A program made the translations under genes and the position numbers. From Cryptoclostridium sp036644995 (lineage in GTDB: Bacteria; Bacillota; Dehalobacteriia; UBA7702): a DNA stretch of 20,187 nt. Below, in pieces: positions 8,283-15,799 of this stretch (position 1 is the stretch's first letter; each line of letters begins with the position of its first letter). The notes beneath the pieces are model-generated. The model had not been told where the DNA came from. It was given only the letters and a program-made list of their open reading frames with translations, and did not search any database. The DNA lies in NCBI GenBank assembly GCA_036644995.1, contig JAVXOZ010000034.1, positions 1 to 20,187 of the forward strand. The letters are read 5' to 3'.

Positions 8283-8323
8283 TTGCCCCTTTTCTCAACA
8301 TAATTTGTAGAGAAAGGGGGCAA
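8283..8323 (+). promoter_or_regulatory. Hairpin that masks the ribosome binding site of the YlxY-like gene
   Basis: TTGCCCCTTTTCTC (8283-8296) pairs over 14 bp, with a single G-U, with GAGAAAGGGGGCAA (8310-8323) across a 13-base loop. The 3' arm contains the purine-rich Shine-Dalgarno sequence AGAAAGGGGG, which ends 9 bases before the ATG at 8330. No T run follows, so it is unlikely to be a terminator. Translation of the downstream gene should need this hairpin to open. Confidence 0.65.
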
Positions 8324-8329
8324 AAGTCT

Positions 8330-9031
8330 ATGGTGACTTTCAAAGAAAAAAAATGGGTAATATTTCCTTTGGTTTTAGTGCTTTTTGGTGTTTTGTGCTT
8401 TATCTATCGGGAGGATCTAAGTCCTGCGGTGGGGCAAAATTCCACAGAACCGTATTATGAAGGTATTAAAGGTGAAAACCAAGCTTCACTTTGCCTGAAT
8501 GTGGATTGGGGCGAGGAATATATTCCCGAAATATTAAAAATTTTGAAAAAAGAAGATGTAAAAATTACTTGTTTTTTAACCGGTCGTTGGTGTGAAAAAA
8601 ATCCCGATATGGCAAAAGAAATTTTAAAAAGCGGTATGGAAATTGGCAATCACGGTTTAAAACATAAAAGTCCCAATGCTATGAACTATGATGAAAACCT
8701 TGAGGATATTAAAGAATCCGAGGCTATTTTTAACCGAGTGCTTTCGGTTAAAACCATGCTTTTTGCACCTGCCGCCGGGGAGATTGAAAACCAAGTTTTA
8801 GATGCAGCCAAGGACTTGGGCTATAAAACCATTCTTTGGTCTGTGGATACCATAGATTGGCAAAAACCCACACCCGAAGTAATAGTGGAGCGTGTGGATT
8901 CCAAAATAGCCGATGGCAGCATAGTTTTAATGCACCCAACCGAAAATACAGTGCAGGCTTTGCCGCAAATGATAAAAAATATTAAAGGGCAAGGTTTAAA
9001 CCTTGTACCTGTTTCTGAACTAATTAGCTAA
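8330..9031 (+). CDS. ylxY: Membrane-anchored NodB-fold polysaccharide deacetylase-like protein (YlxY-like)
   Basis: The 233-residue product has a hydrophobic segment (about residues 9-26) that should be an uncleaved anchor or signal peptide, placing the NodB domain outside the membrane. Family motifs are partly changed. The usual TFDDG is NVDWG (D59, W60), so the second Asp, a metal ligand, is missing. The HxxxH metal motif is kept (H108, H112). The motif-3 arginine is replaced (APAAG). The ILWSVDTIDW and VLMHP motifs remain. This pattern, and the position between pnp and the M16 protease, match the YlxY family rather than an ordinary peptidoglycan deacetylase. Activity is therefore uncertain. 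Its ribosome binding site lies in a hairpin. Confidence 0.85.
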   Translation: MVTFKEKKWVIFPLVLVLFGVLCFIYREDLSPAVGQNSTEPYYEGIKGENQASLCLNVDWGEEYIPEILKILKKEDVKITCFLTGRWCEKNPDMAKEILKSGMEIGNHGLKHKSPNAMNYDENLEDIKESEAIFNRVLSVKTMLFAPAAGEIENQVLDAAKDLGYKTILWSVDTIDWQKPTPEVIVERVDSKIADGSIVLMHPTENTVQALPQMIKNIKGQGLNLVPVSELIS

Positions 9032-9041
9032 CGGAGAAACT

Positions 9042-10271
9042 ATGATAAGAAAAAATACCTTAAAAAATGGCATGACCATTGTGTCCGAAGAAATAGATTA
9101 TGCAAACTCAGTATCCATGGGTATTTGGGTAAAAGCAGGCAGCCGTGATGAGGAATTACAAAATGCAGGTATCTCACATTTTTTAGAACACATGAACTTT
9201 AAAGGCACAAAAAAACGCTCTGCTAAGGAATTGGCAGAGGTTTTAGAGTGCCGAGGGGGCAATTTGAATGCCTATACCACCAAAGAGTACACATCTTATT
9301 ATTGTCAGGTGGTGCATGAGGACTTTGCCTTAGGTTTGGATGTTTTATCCGACCTTTACCTTCATTCTCAATTTAAGGAAGAAGATGTTCAAAAAGAAAT
9401 AAATGTGGTTTTAGAGGAAATAAATCTTTATGAAGATAGTCCCGAAGATTTGGTTATTGATATGTTAAATGGCATATGCTGGGGTGAACATCCCTTGGCA
9501 AGGCCCATATTAGGCTATGAAGATGTGGTAAATGGCTATAAGAGTAAAGATTTATTTGATTACAGAGCACATCACTATACCCCGGAAAATACAGTTTTGG
9601 CTGTGGCTGGTAATTTTCAACACGCAGAATTGATGGACGAGGTAAATAAACTTTTCGGCGATTTTAAAGGTGTAAAAAATATTACCCAAGAAGCTGTGCC
9701 CAGATATTATGGTGGTAAATTGTATCAGGAAAAAGATATTGCCCAAGAACATATTTGCTTGGGTTTTCCAGGGGTATCCATTTTTCATCCTGATTATTAC
9801 GCTTTGATTTTGGTTAATGAAATATTGGGTGGCGGTGCATCTTCTCGTCTTTTTCAAACAGTGCGTGAGGAAAAAGCCCTTTCTTATTCTGTTTTTTCTT
9901 TTGTAACTGCCTATAAAGATTGCGGTATGCTTTCGGTTTATGCAGGTACATCCAAGGGTAAAGGCGAGGAAGTTATAGATTTATGCTACAAGGAGATTGA
10001 AACCTTGAAAAGAGAAGGCATATCCCCAGATGAATTGTGTAAATTAAAAAGCCAAATCGGTGGTGGTATGCGTATCGGTTTAGATAGTATTGGCAGCCGC
10101 CTCAGTCGCTTAGGACGCAACCAAATGTATTATGGACGCCATATCCCCATTGAAGAAATAGTAGCATCTATTAACAATGTTTCCGCCGAGGATATGATGC
10201 GGGTAGCCAATGATTTGTTGTGTGAAGAAAATGTTGCGCTTGCTTTTTTGGGAGGTAAAGATGAAAAATAA
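9042..10271 (+). CDS. mlpA: M16-family zinc metalloprotease (MlpA/YmxG-like)
   Basis: The 409-residue protein has the inverted zinc motif H46-F-L-E-H50 within SHFLEHMNFKGT. The third ligand is E126 in EEINLYEDSPED, at the spacing expected for the family. The second, inactive half carries GGGASSRLFQTVREEKALSYSVFS, typical of M16B and mitochondrial processing peptidase-like proteins. No signal peptide is evident, so it is probably cytoplasmic. It follows the YlxY-like gene after 10 bases and overlaps dut by 11. In B. subtilis the homologue lies at the same place; its natural substrate is not well defined. Confidence 0.92.
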   Translation: MIRKNTLKNGMTIVSEEIDYANSVSMGIWVKAGSRDEELQNAGISHFLEHMNFKGTKKRSAKELAEVLECRGGNLNAYTTKEYTSYYCQVVHEDFALGLDVLSDLYLHSQFKEEDVQKEINVVLEEINLYEDSPEDLVIDMLNGICWGEHPLARPILGYEDVVNGYKSKDLFDYRAHHYTPENTVLAVAGNFQHAELMDEVNKLFGDFKGVKNITQEAVPRYYGGKLYQEKDIAQEHICLGFPGVSIFHPDYYALILVNEILGGGASSRLFQTVREEKALSYSVFSFVTAYKDCGMLSVYAGTSKGKGEEVIDLCYKEIETLKREGISPDELCKLKSQIGGGMRIGLDSIGSRLSRLGRNQMYYGRHIPIEEIVASINNVSAEDMMRVANDLLCEENVALAFLGGKDEK

Positions 10272-10710
10272 CCAAGTTCAAATAGAATTACTGGCTTCTT
10301 ACGGTGACTTGCCTTTGATTTCCTACCAAACAGAAGGCTCTGCGGGGTTTGATTTTTATGCGGCTATTGAAGAACCTGTGCTTATTGAATCAGGGTGCAG
10401 GGTTATGATTCCCACAGGTATAAAATTTGCCATACCTTCGGGGTTGGAGATGCAGGTTAGACCACGGAGCGGTTTGGCGGCTAAAAATGGGGTAACTGTT
10501 TTAAATACCCCGGGCACAATAGATAGCGATTATCGTGGTGAAGTTAAAGTGATTTTGATAAATTTGGGAGATACCGCCTTTACCGTGGAGCGTGGTATGC
10601 GTATTGCCCAAGGCATTGTAGCACCATATGTTAAGGCGGATTTTAAACTTGTATCCGCATTGGATGAAACCTCAAGGGGCAGCGGCGGTTTTGGACATAC
10701 AGGAGCTTGA
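10261..10710 (+). CDS. dut: dUTP diphosphatase
   Basis: Trimeric dUTPase hydrolyses dUTP to dUMP and keeps uracil out of DNA. All five family motifs are present: SAGFDFYAA, RPRSGLA, the uracil-binding loop NTPGTIDSDYRGEV, RIAQ and the C-terminal RGSGGFGHTG. The 149-residue length is normal. I chose the ATG at 10261. GGGAGGT (about 10250-10256) lies just before it, while the longer frame from 10210 runs inside the protease gene. The start overlaps the mlpA stop by 11 bases. Confidence 0.96.
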   Translation: MKNNQVQIELLASYGDLPLISYQTEGSAGFDFYAAIEEPVLIESGCRVMIPTGIKFAIPSGLEMQVRPRSGLAAKNGVTVLNTPGTIDSDYRGEVKVILINLGDTAFTVERGMRIAQGIVAPYVKADFKLVSALDETSRGSGGFGHTGA

Positions 10711-10776
10711 CTTTGGGCATAAATTTATTCTTTTCCTCATATTATTTATTATATAAGTAATTCGGGGGTTATGAAT

Positions 10777-11034
10777 ATGCGTTTAAGTGAATTATCAGGT
10801 AAAATGGTAGTAAATTTAGAAGATGGCGAAGTTTTGGGCAATATCGGCGATGCAGATTTGTTGATAGATGAAATTACAGGTGAGATATTATCAATATTAA
10901 TGCCTGTTAAATCCACAATGTTTAACCGTTGGTTTGATAAATCTTATTTAACCATTGAATGGTCGGCGGTAAAAAAAGTAGGCACGGAAATCATGGTAGT
11001 GCAGTTGGATAAAACCCATGCACCACTTTGGTAA
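10777..11034 (+). CDS. ymxH: PRC-barrel protein, YlmC/YmxH family
   Basis: A small (85-residue) PRC-barrel-like protein beginning MRLSELSGKMVVNLEDGEVLG, as in the YlmC/YmxH sporulation-cluster family. Its biochemical role is not established. I start at the second ATG (10777): GGGGGT at 10764-10769 is correctly spaced for it and too close to the ATG at 10771. In B. subtilis ymxH sits between mlpA and spoVFA. Here dut and dapB have been added around it. Confidence 0.85.
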   Translation: MRLSELSGKMVVNLEDGEVLGNIGDADLLIDEITGEILSILMPVKSTMFNRWFDKSYLTIEWSAVKKVGTEIMVVQLDKTHAPLW

Positions 11035-11063
11035 ATATAAATTTATAAAATAAGGTGATTATT

Positions 11064-11855
11064 ATGAAAGTTGCAATGATAGGTGTAAACGGTAAAATGG
11101 GACGAGCTATTTTGGCAGGGATTATTGATAGTGCCAATGTTAAAATAGTGGGAGCCGTGGATATTGTCGGTGTAGGGGCGGATATTTCCGCTCTTATAGG
11201 TGGTGAACCACGGAATATTATAGTGGAAAATTCCATGGAAAAAATGATAAAAGATAAAGAACCCGATGTGATAATTGACTTTACCAGCCCCAAAACCGTG
11301 AAAAACAATGTAAAAATAGCCTTAGCCAATAAAGTCCACATTATAGTGGGTACCACAGGGCTTTCAACCGATGATTTAGAGGAAATTAATTCCTTGGCAA
11401 AAGAAGTTTCCAGAGTGGCATTTGTGGTGCCGAATTTTGCTTTGGGTGCAGTGCTGATGATGAATTTTTCGGCACAGGCAGCCAAATATTTCCCCAATGT
11501 TGAGGTTATTGAGCTGCATCACGATCAAAAACTTGATGCTCCATCGGGAACAGCAATAAAAACTTTGGAAATGATGGCAGCAGAGCGTGAAAAAATCCAC
11601 CAAGGAAATCCTCAGGAAGTAGAAAAAATCAAAGGTGCCAGAGGTGGGGAATATCAGGGGATGAGGGTGCATAGTGTGCGTTTGCCAGGCTATGTGGCAC
11701 ATCAAGAAGTGCTATTTGGCGGTAGAGGACAAACTTTAAGCATTCGCCATGATTCCATGAACAGAGATTCCTTTGTGGATGGGGTATTGTTGACCTTAAA
11801 TAGCATTGGCGATTTGCAGCCGGGCTTGACCTATGGTTTGGAAAAAGTTCTTTAA
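11064..11855 (+). CDS. dapB: 4-hydroxy-tetrahydrodipicolinate reductase
   Basis: DapB reduces the product of DapA to tetrahydrodipicolinate with NAD(P)H. The 263-residue product has the nucleotide-binding loop GVNGKMG (residues 7-13), the DFTSP motif, GTTG, and the active-site segment ELHHDQKLDAPSGTA with H152-H153 and K156. The ATG at 11064 follows AAGGTGAT. A GTG at 11055 lies within that site and is not used. Its position upstream of dpaAB fits its role: the DapA product is the branch point between DapB and dipicolinate synthase. Confidence 0.96.
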   Translation: MKVAMIGVNGKMGRAILAGIIDSANVKIVGAVDIVGVGADISALIGGEPRNIIVENSMEKMIKDKEPDVIIDFTSPKTVKNNVKIALANKVHIIVGTTGLSTDDLEEINSLAKEVSRVAFVVPNFALGAVLMMNFSAQAAKYFPNVEVIELHHDQKLDAPSGTAIKTLEMMAAEREKIHQGNPQEVEKIKGARGGEYQGMRVHSVRLPGYVAHQEVLFGGRGQTLSIRHDSMNRDSFVDGVLLTLNSIGDLQPGLTYGLEKVL

Positions 11856-11943
11856 TGGGATTTTTCACAATAGGTAAAAATAGGTAACCCTGTAACCCCC
11901 TAACCCATAGGTTTTGTTGGATGCGGTTGTAATTTTCAGGTGA

Positions 11944-11999
11944 CCCGTAATCCGTAACCCGTAACCCGTAACCCGTAACTCGTAACCCGTAATCGTTAA
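11944..11999 (+). repeat. Heptamer tandem repeat (CCCGTAA)n
   Basis: Seven consecutive 7-bp units of YYCGTAA run from 11944 to 11992. Five are exact CCCGTAA and two carry one C-to-T change. A degenerate eighth unit follows (11993-11999). About 60 bp upstream, 11885-11911 has related GTAACCC and CTAACCC words, suggesting an older, decayed part of the array. It is non-coding and lies in the dapB-dpaA interval. Confidence 0.85.
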
Positions 12000-12158
12000 T
12001 ATATTCATATACACTGTATGTGCAGGGTTTTCTCTGTTTTACTAATTTTCTTCATTCCTAAATAGTAAAATCATGGGCATTCTTTAGGGGAAATTAAAAA
12101 ATATCTTTCAATAAGTAACTTTAAAAAATATTGTAGTTTAAAAAGATGGAATTTATGG
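12000..12158. other. AT-rich non-coding stretch of the dapB-dpaA interval
   Basis: The whole 489-base gap 11856-12344 contains no credible gene. Besides the heptamer array, the twin inverted repeat and the sigma-K-like promoter reported separately, this portion is AT-rich with a short ATACAC/GTATGTG near-palindrome around 12010. I found nothing else supportable, including no clear terminator for dapB. Confidence 0.5.
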
Positions 12159-12187
12159 CACTGTTACAGTGGTACATTGTTGCAGTG
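12159..12187. promoter_or_regulatory. Twin inverted-repeat site, possible operator
   Basis: CACTGTTACAGTG at 12159-12171 is a perfect inverted repeat with 6-bp arms around one base. A second copy, CATTGTTGCAGTG, follows at 12175-12187, in phase at 16 bp. Two tandem half-conserved palindromes about 90-110 bp upstream of the dpaA promoter look like a regulator site. No known protein is assigned. Confidence 0.4.
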
Positions 12188-12276
12188 GTTTGAAGCCTGT
12201 CTTTTTTTTGTTTTAATGAGTTAAGTTTTAATTCTCAAAATTGTTTTATATTCTTTTTTCACAATGCGGTACAAGC

Positions 12277-12304
12277 ACGGTTTAAAGGTATTCCTCATAT
12301 CTTA
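12277..12304 (+). promoter_or_regulatory. Sigma-K-like (mother-cell) promoter of dpaAB
   Basis: CATATCTTA at 12296-12304 matches the B. subtilis sigma-K -10 consensus CATANNNTA at every fixed position. An AC dinucleotide (12277-12278) lies 17 bases upstream, the expected -35 spacing. SpoVFA/SpoVFB (DpaA/DpaB) of B. subtilis are made in the mother cell under sigma-K, so the location fits. The match rests on a short consensus, so it remains a prediction. Confidence 0.6.
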
Positions 12305-12344
12305 AGCATAGGAAAATGATATTATTGCTAAAGGAGGAATTTTA

Positions 12345-13220
12345 GTGGTGAAAAAAAAGTTATCACTATTAGGTGGAGATAAACGTGAAATTGTTGTGGC
12401 TAATGCTTTAATAAAGGCAGGATATGATATAAAAGTTTTTGGTTTACCAAAAGAAAAATTAAGAGATAACAAGGTGTATTGTTCCTCTGTTTCTCAGGCT
12501 GTAAAAGATGCCGATGTGGTTATTTTGCCTGTGCGTGGTTTGGATGAAAAAGGTGTTTTATATGCTCCCTTTATTACCAAAGAAATAATAATTACCCAAG
12601 ATGATTTTAATAATACTGCACCATCAGCAGAAATTTTTGTAGGTGTGGCTTCCCCATATTTAAAGGAATTAGGGGAGAGTGCCAATATTAAAATTTTACA
12701 GGTAATGGAGCTTGACCCCATCGCCGTGCCCAATGCCATCCCCACTGCTGAAGGGGCTTTGGCAATGGCAATAGAAAAATCGCCTTTAACCATAGATAAT
12801 TCCAAAGTTTTAATTTTAGGCTTTGGCAGAGTGGCAAAGGCTACGGCTAAAGTTTTTCAGGCTTTGGGTGCCAGAATATTTATTTGCAGCCGAAACCCTG
12901 AGGAAATAGCCGCCGCCAAAGAAAAAGGTTACGATGTGCGGCGCTATAACGGTTTAACCAGAATTTTGCCCCATGCTCATGTGGTTATCAATACTGTACC
13001 TGCCTTGGTGCTTAAAGATGAAATATTGGCATACACTTCCCCTGATGTGTTAATCATAGATTTAGCTTCTATTCCCGGTGGTGTGGATTTTGCCGCTGCC
13101 AAAAGAAGGGATATCAATGCCATACACGCTTTGGGTTTACCGGGAAAATGTGCTCCCATCACAGCGGGTAAGATTTTAGCAAAAGGACTTATTCATCTTT
13201 TAGAAACCGAAAGGTCATAA
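12345..13220 (+). CDS. dpaA: Dipicolinate synthase subunit A
   Basis: DpaA (SpoVFA) with DpaB oxidises the DapA product to dipicolinic acid, which chelates calcium in the spore core and supports wet-heat resistance. The 291-residue protein has the DpaA N-terminal domain (LSLLGGDKREIVVANALIKAGYDI, then DVVILPVRGL). A central Rossmann fold with GFGRVA (residues 159-164) follows, and a C-terminal segment with DLASIPGGVDF and LPGKCAPITAG. The GTG at 12345 has a strong AAAGGAGG 7 bases upstream; a second GTG follows immediately. It is preceded by a sigma-K-like promoter and followed closely by dpaB. This is the best evidence that the organism forms endospores. Confidence 0.95.
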   Translation: MVKKKLSLLGGDKREIVVANALIKAGYDIKVFGLPKEKLRDNKVYCSSVSQAVKDADVVILPVRGLDEKGVLYAPFITKEIIITQDDFNNTAPSAEIFVGVASPYLKELGESANIKILQVMELDPIAVPNAIPTAEGALAMAIEKSPLTIDNSKVLILGFGRVAKATAKVFQALGARIFICSRNPEEIAAAKEKGYDVRRYNGLTRILPHAHVVINTVPALVLKDEILAYTSPDVLIIDLASIPGGVDFAAAKRRDINAIHALGLPGKCAPITAGKILAKGLIHLLETERS

Positions 13221-13230
13221 GGTGAAAAAT

Positions 13231-13830
13231 ATGGAATTGAAAGATAAAAAAATCGGTTTTGGGGTTACAGGTTCCCATTGCACTTTAAATAGGGTTTTTG
13301 GGGTGATGAAGGAACTGGTGGTAACTTATGGAGCGGATATTTATCCGGTTTTTTCTCCATCGGTGTGCTCCTCTGAAAATCGCTTTGGCAATGGCGATAA
13401 ATGGGTGGATTATTTCCAGGATTTTTGCCAAAATTCCATTATCAGCACCATTGAAGATGCAGAGCCTATTGGACCAAAAAAGCTCTTGGATGTGATGGTT
13501 ATTGCTCCTTGCAGCGGCAATACTTTAGCAAAATTATCTATGGGTATTGTGGATACCCCTGTGCTCATGGCAGCCAAAGCCCACCTGCGCAATGCCAGAC
13601 CTTTGGTTTTGGCTGTGTCCACCAATGATGGTCTTGGTATGAATGGCAAAAATATTGGTATACTATTAAATAGCAATAATGTTTATTGGGTTCCCTTTGG
13701 TCAGGATGATCCCATGGGAAAACCCAATTCCTTGGTGGCAAAGATGGATTTATTGCCCAATACCATCAAAGCAGCGTTAAAAGAAAAACAAATTCAACCG
13801 ATTTTGATTGAATATCCTAAAAAAATGTAG
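13231..13830 (+). CDS. dpaB: Dipicolinate synthase subunit B (flavoprotein)
   Basis: DpaB (SpoVFB) is the flavoprotein-fold partner of DpaA. The 199-residue product starts MELKDKKIGFGVTGSHCT, close in form to B. subtilis SpoVFB. It contains the SSENRFG segment, APCSGNTLAKLSMGIVDTPV and LVLAVSTNDGL typical of this family. I chose the ATG at 13231, 5 bases after AAGGTGA (13219-13225). The GTG at 13222 falls within that site. The gap from the dpaA stop is 10 bases, so the two form one unit. The -35 element of the asd promoter lies within its last codons. Confidence 0.95.
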   Translation: MELKDKKIGFGVTGSHCTLNRVFGVMKELVVTYGADIYPVFSPSVCSSENRFGNGDKWVDYFQDFCQNSIISTIEDAEPIGPKKLLDVMVIAPCSGNTLAKLSMGIVDTPVLMAAKAHLRNARPLVLAVSTNDGLGMNGKNIGILLNSNNVYWVPFGQDDPMGKPNSLVAKMDLLPNTIKAALKEKQIQPILIEYPKKM

Positions 13831-13836
13831 TATAAT
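13808..13836 (+). promoter_or_regulatory. Sigma-A promoter for asd-dapA(-rnj)
   Basis: TTGAAT (13808-13813), exactly 17 bases, then a consensus TATAAT (13831-13836). It spans the dpaB stop codon and lies about 30 bases upstream of the asd start. It would give asd, dapA and rnj vegetative expression independent of the sporulation promoter before dpaA. Confidence 0.75.
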
Positions 13837-13869
13837 ATTCTAATATAACTAATATAAGGTGGTATTATA

Positions 13870-14889
13870 GTGAAAAAATTTAACGTTGCCATCGTTGGCG
13901 CCACCGGTGCCGTTGGTAAAGAATTAATGACAGGTTTAGAAGAACGAAATTTTCCTTTGAATGAATTGCGTCTTTTGGCAAGTAGCCGCTCCAAGGGAAA
14001 AAAACTTCCCTTTGGTGGTGAAGATTTAATAGTTGATGAATGCACTTCTCATTCCTTTAAGGATATTGATATTGTACTGTTTGCAGGTGGCTCTCAAAGT
14101 AAGGAATATGCTTTGGATGCTGTTAAAGCAGGCTGTGTTGTTATTGATAACAGCAGCGCTTTTCGCATGGATCCCGAAGTGCCTTTGGTAGTGCCCGAAG
14201 TAAACCCTGAGGATATAAATTGGCACAAGGGCTTAATTGCCAATCCTAATTGCTCCACCATTCAAATGGTGGTGGCTTTAAAACCCATTCACGATGCTGC
14301 AAAAATCACCAGAATTATTGTATCTACATATCAAGCAGTTTCCGGTGCAGGTAAAGATGGCATTGAAGCTTTGGAAAATGAAGTTGCGGAATATGCCGCT
14401 ACCAAAAAAGACCCCAAGGATTTAAAAGCTTCGGCTTTTCCTTATCCTATTGCTTTTAATTGTATCCCCCATATAGATAGCTTTTTGGAAGATGGTTATA
14501 CTAAAGAGGAAATGAAAATGGTGGACGAAACACGTAAAATGTTCCATGATGATAATTTGGCAATAAATGCCACCACTGTGCGTGTTCCTGTGTTTAGAAG
14601 CCATTCTGAATCTATAACCGTAGAAACAGAAAAACCATTAAGTGCCCAAGAAGTAAAAGAATTAATGAAAAATGCTCCCGGTGTTGTCCTTGTGGATGAC
14701 CCCGCAGCCAAGGAATACCCTATGGCTATACATTCCTCAGGAACAAATGATGTTTATGTTGGTCGTATAAGGAAAGATATTTCTTCCAAAAATGGTATTT
14801 CTCTTTGGGTTGTGGCAGACCAATTACGTAAGGGTGCTGCTACCAACGCTATTCAAATTGCCGAATTGATTGCGGCTCAAAAAAATTAA
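13870..14889 (+). CDS. asd: Aspartate-semialdehyde dehydrogenase
   Basis: Asd reduces aspartyl-phosphate to aspartate semialdehyde with NADPH, feeding lysine, dipicolinate, threonine and methionine synthesis. The 339-residue product has the nucleotide loop VGATGAVG, a DNSSAFRM segment, and the catalytic Cys128 in NPNCSTIQ, followed by TYQAVSGAG. Length is normal. The GTG start at 13870 follows AAGGTGG by 7 bases. It has its own consensus promoter. dapA follows after 12 bases. In B. subtilis an aspartokinase gene follows asd, but none is present here. Confidence 0.97.
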   Translation: MKKFNVAIVGATGAVGKELMTGLEERNFPLNELRLLASSRSKGKKLPFGGEDLIVDECTSHSFKDIDIVLFAGGSQSKEYALDAVKAGCVVIDNSSAFRMDPEVPLVVPEVNPEDINWHKGLIANPNCSTIQMVVALKPIHDAAKITRIIVSTYQAVSGAGKDGIEALENEVAEYAATKKDPKDLKASAFPYPIAFNCIPHIDSFLEDGYTKEEMKMVDETRKMFHDDNLAINATTVRVPVFRSHSESITVETEKPLSAQEVKELMKNAPGVVLVDDPAAKEYPMAIHSSGTNDVYVGRIRKDISSKNGISLWVVADQLRKGAATNAIQIAELIAAQKN

Positions 14890-14901
14890 GAGGTGAATGC
14901 T

Positions 14902-15780
14902 ATGTGCTTTGGTGAAGTTTTAACCGCAATGGTTACCCCTTTTGCAAAAGATGGAAAAATTAATTATGAAAAAGCGCAAGAATTGGCAATACATCTACTG
15001 AATAACGGTTCAGACGGCATTGTTGTGGGGGGCACCACAGGTGAAAGCCCCAGCCTTAATAAAGAAGAAACAACAGTCCTCTATAAAGAGGTAAAAGATG
15101 CAGTGGGGAACCGAGGTTTTGTTATCGGTGGCTGCGGCGGCAATAATACATATGCTGTGGCAGAGCAGATGAAAGACCTAAATAAATTAGGTTTAGACGG
15201 TTATCTTACAGTGGTGCCTTATTATAGTAAGCCTACCCAAGAAGGTATCTATAAACATTATGAGATGTTGAGCGGAGTCAGTTCAGCTCCCATCATTGTT
15301 TACAATATACCTGGGCGTACAGGGGTAAATCTTTGCCCTGACACACTGATAAGAATGGCTGAATTAACAAATATAAAAGCGGTAAAAGAATCTACTGGAA
15401 ATGTAGATCAAATTTCAGAAATGAAATTGAGGCTACCTTCGGATTTCGCTATATATTCCGGAGATGACTTTATGACTTTACCCATGGTAGCCATGGGATG
15501 CCAAGGCGTTATTAGCGTGGCATCTCACATTGTGGGTAAAGAAATAAAAGAGATGGTATTAGCTGTTAAGGCCAATGATATGGTCAAGGGCAGAGATTTG
15601 CATTACAAGCTATACCCCATATTTAAGGGTATGTTTTGCACTGCAAATCCCATTCCTGTAAAAACAGCATTAAATCTTTTAGGATTTGATGTTGGTGGGT
15701 TTCGCTTGCCTTTGTGTGAAGGGGAATCCACCCACGTTGATTTTCTTAAAAATCTTCTGAAGCAATACGGAATGCTATAA
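14902..15780 (+). CDS. dapA: 4-hydroxy-tetrahydrodipicolinate synthase
   Basis: DapA condenses pyruvate and aspartate semialdehyde through a Schiff-base lysine. The 292-residue TIM-barrel protein shows GTTGESP, the YNIPGRTG tyrosine region, and the catalytic K162 in VKESTGN, plus the late motif YSGDDFMTLP. I start at the ATG 14902, 5 bases after AAGAGGTGA. A GTG at 14893 is part of that ribosome binding site. It is transcribed with asd upstream and rnj 19 bases downstream. With DapB and DpaAB it completes the lysine/dipicolinate branch in one locus. Confidence 0.96.
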   Translation: MCFGEVLTAMVTPFAKDGKINYEKAQELAIHLLNNGSDGIVVGGTTGESPSLNKEETTVLYKEVKDAVGNRGFVIGGCGGNNTYAVAEQMKDLNKLGLDGYLTVVPYYSKPTQEGIYKHYEMLSGVSSAPIIVYNIPGRTGVNLCPDTLIRMAELTNIKAVKESTGNVDQISEMKLRLPSDFAIYSGDDFMTLPMVAMGCQGVISVASHIVGKEIKEMVLAVKANDMVKGRDLHYKLYPIFKGMFCTANPIPVKTALNLLGFDVGGFRLPLCEGESTHVDFLKNLLKQYGML

Positions 15781-15799
15781 GCCTCAGAAAGGTGGAAAT

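Noticed and set aside
10991..11497. A 168-codon minus-strand open frame across ymxH and dapB
   Set aside because: It overlaps the confidently coded dapB N-terminus and has no recognisable motif.
11880..11935. AACC/GGTT hairpin followed by TTTT as a dapB terminator
   Set aside because: The stem is only four pairs and part of the degenerate heptamer-related sequence.
11944..11999. Short CRISPR-like array
   Set aside because: Units are 7 bp and directly adjacent with no spacers, so it is a simple tandem repeat.
12330..13220. dpaA as pantothenate or shikimate dehydrogenase-like Rossmann enzyme
   Set aside because: N- and C-terminal domains and the dpaB neighbour fit dipicolinate synthase subunit A specifically.
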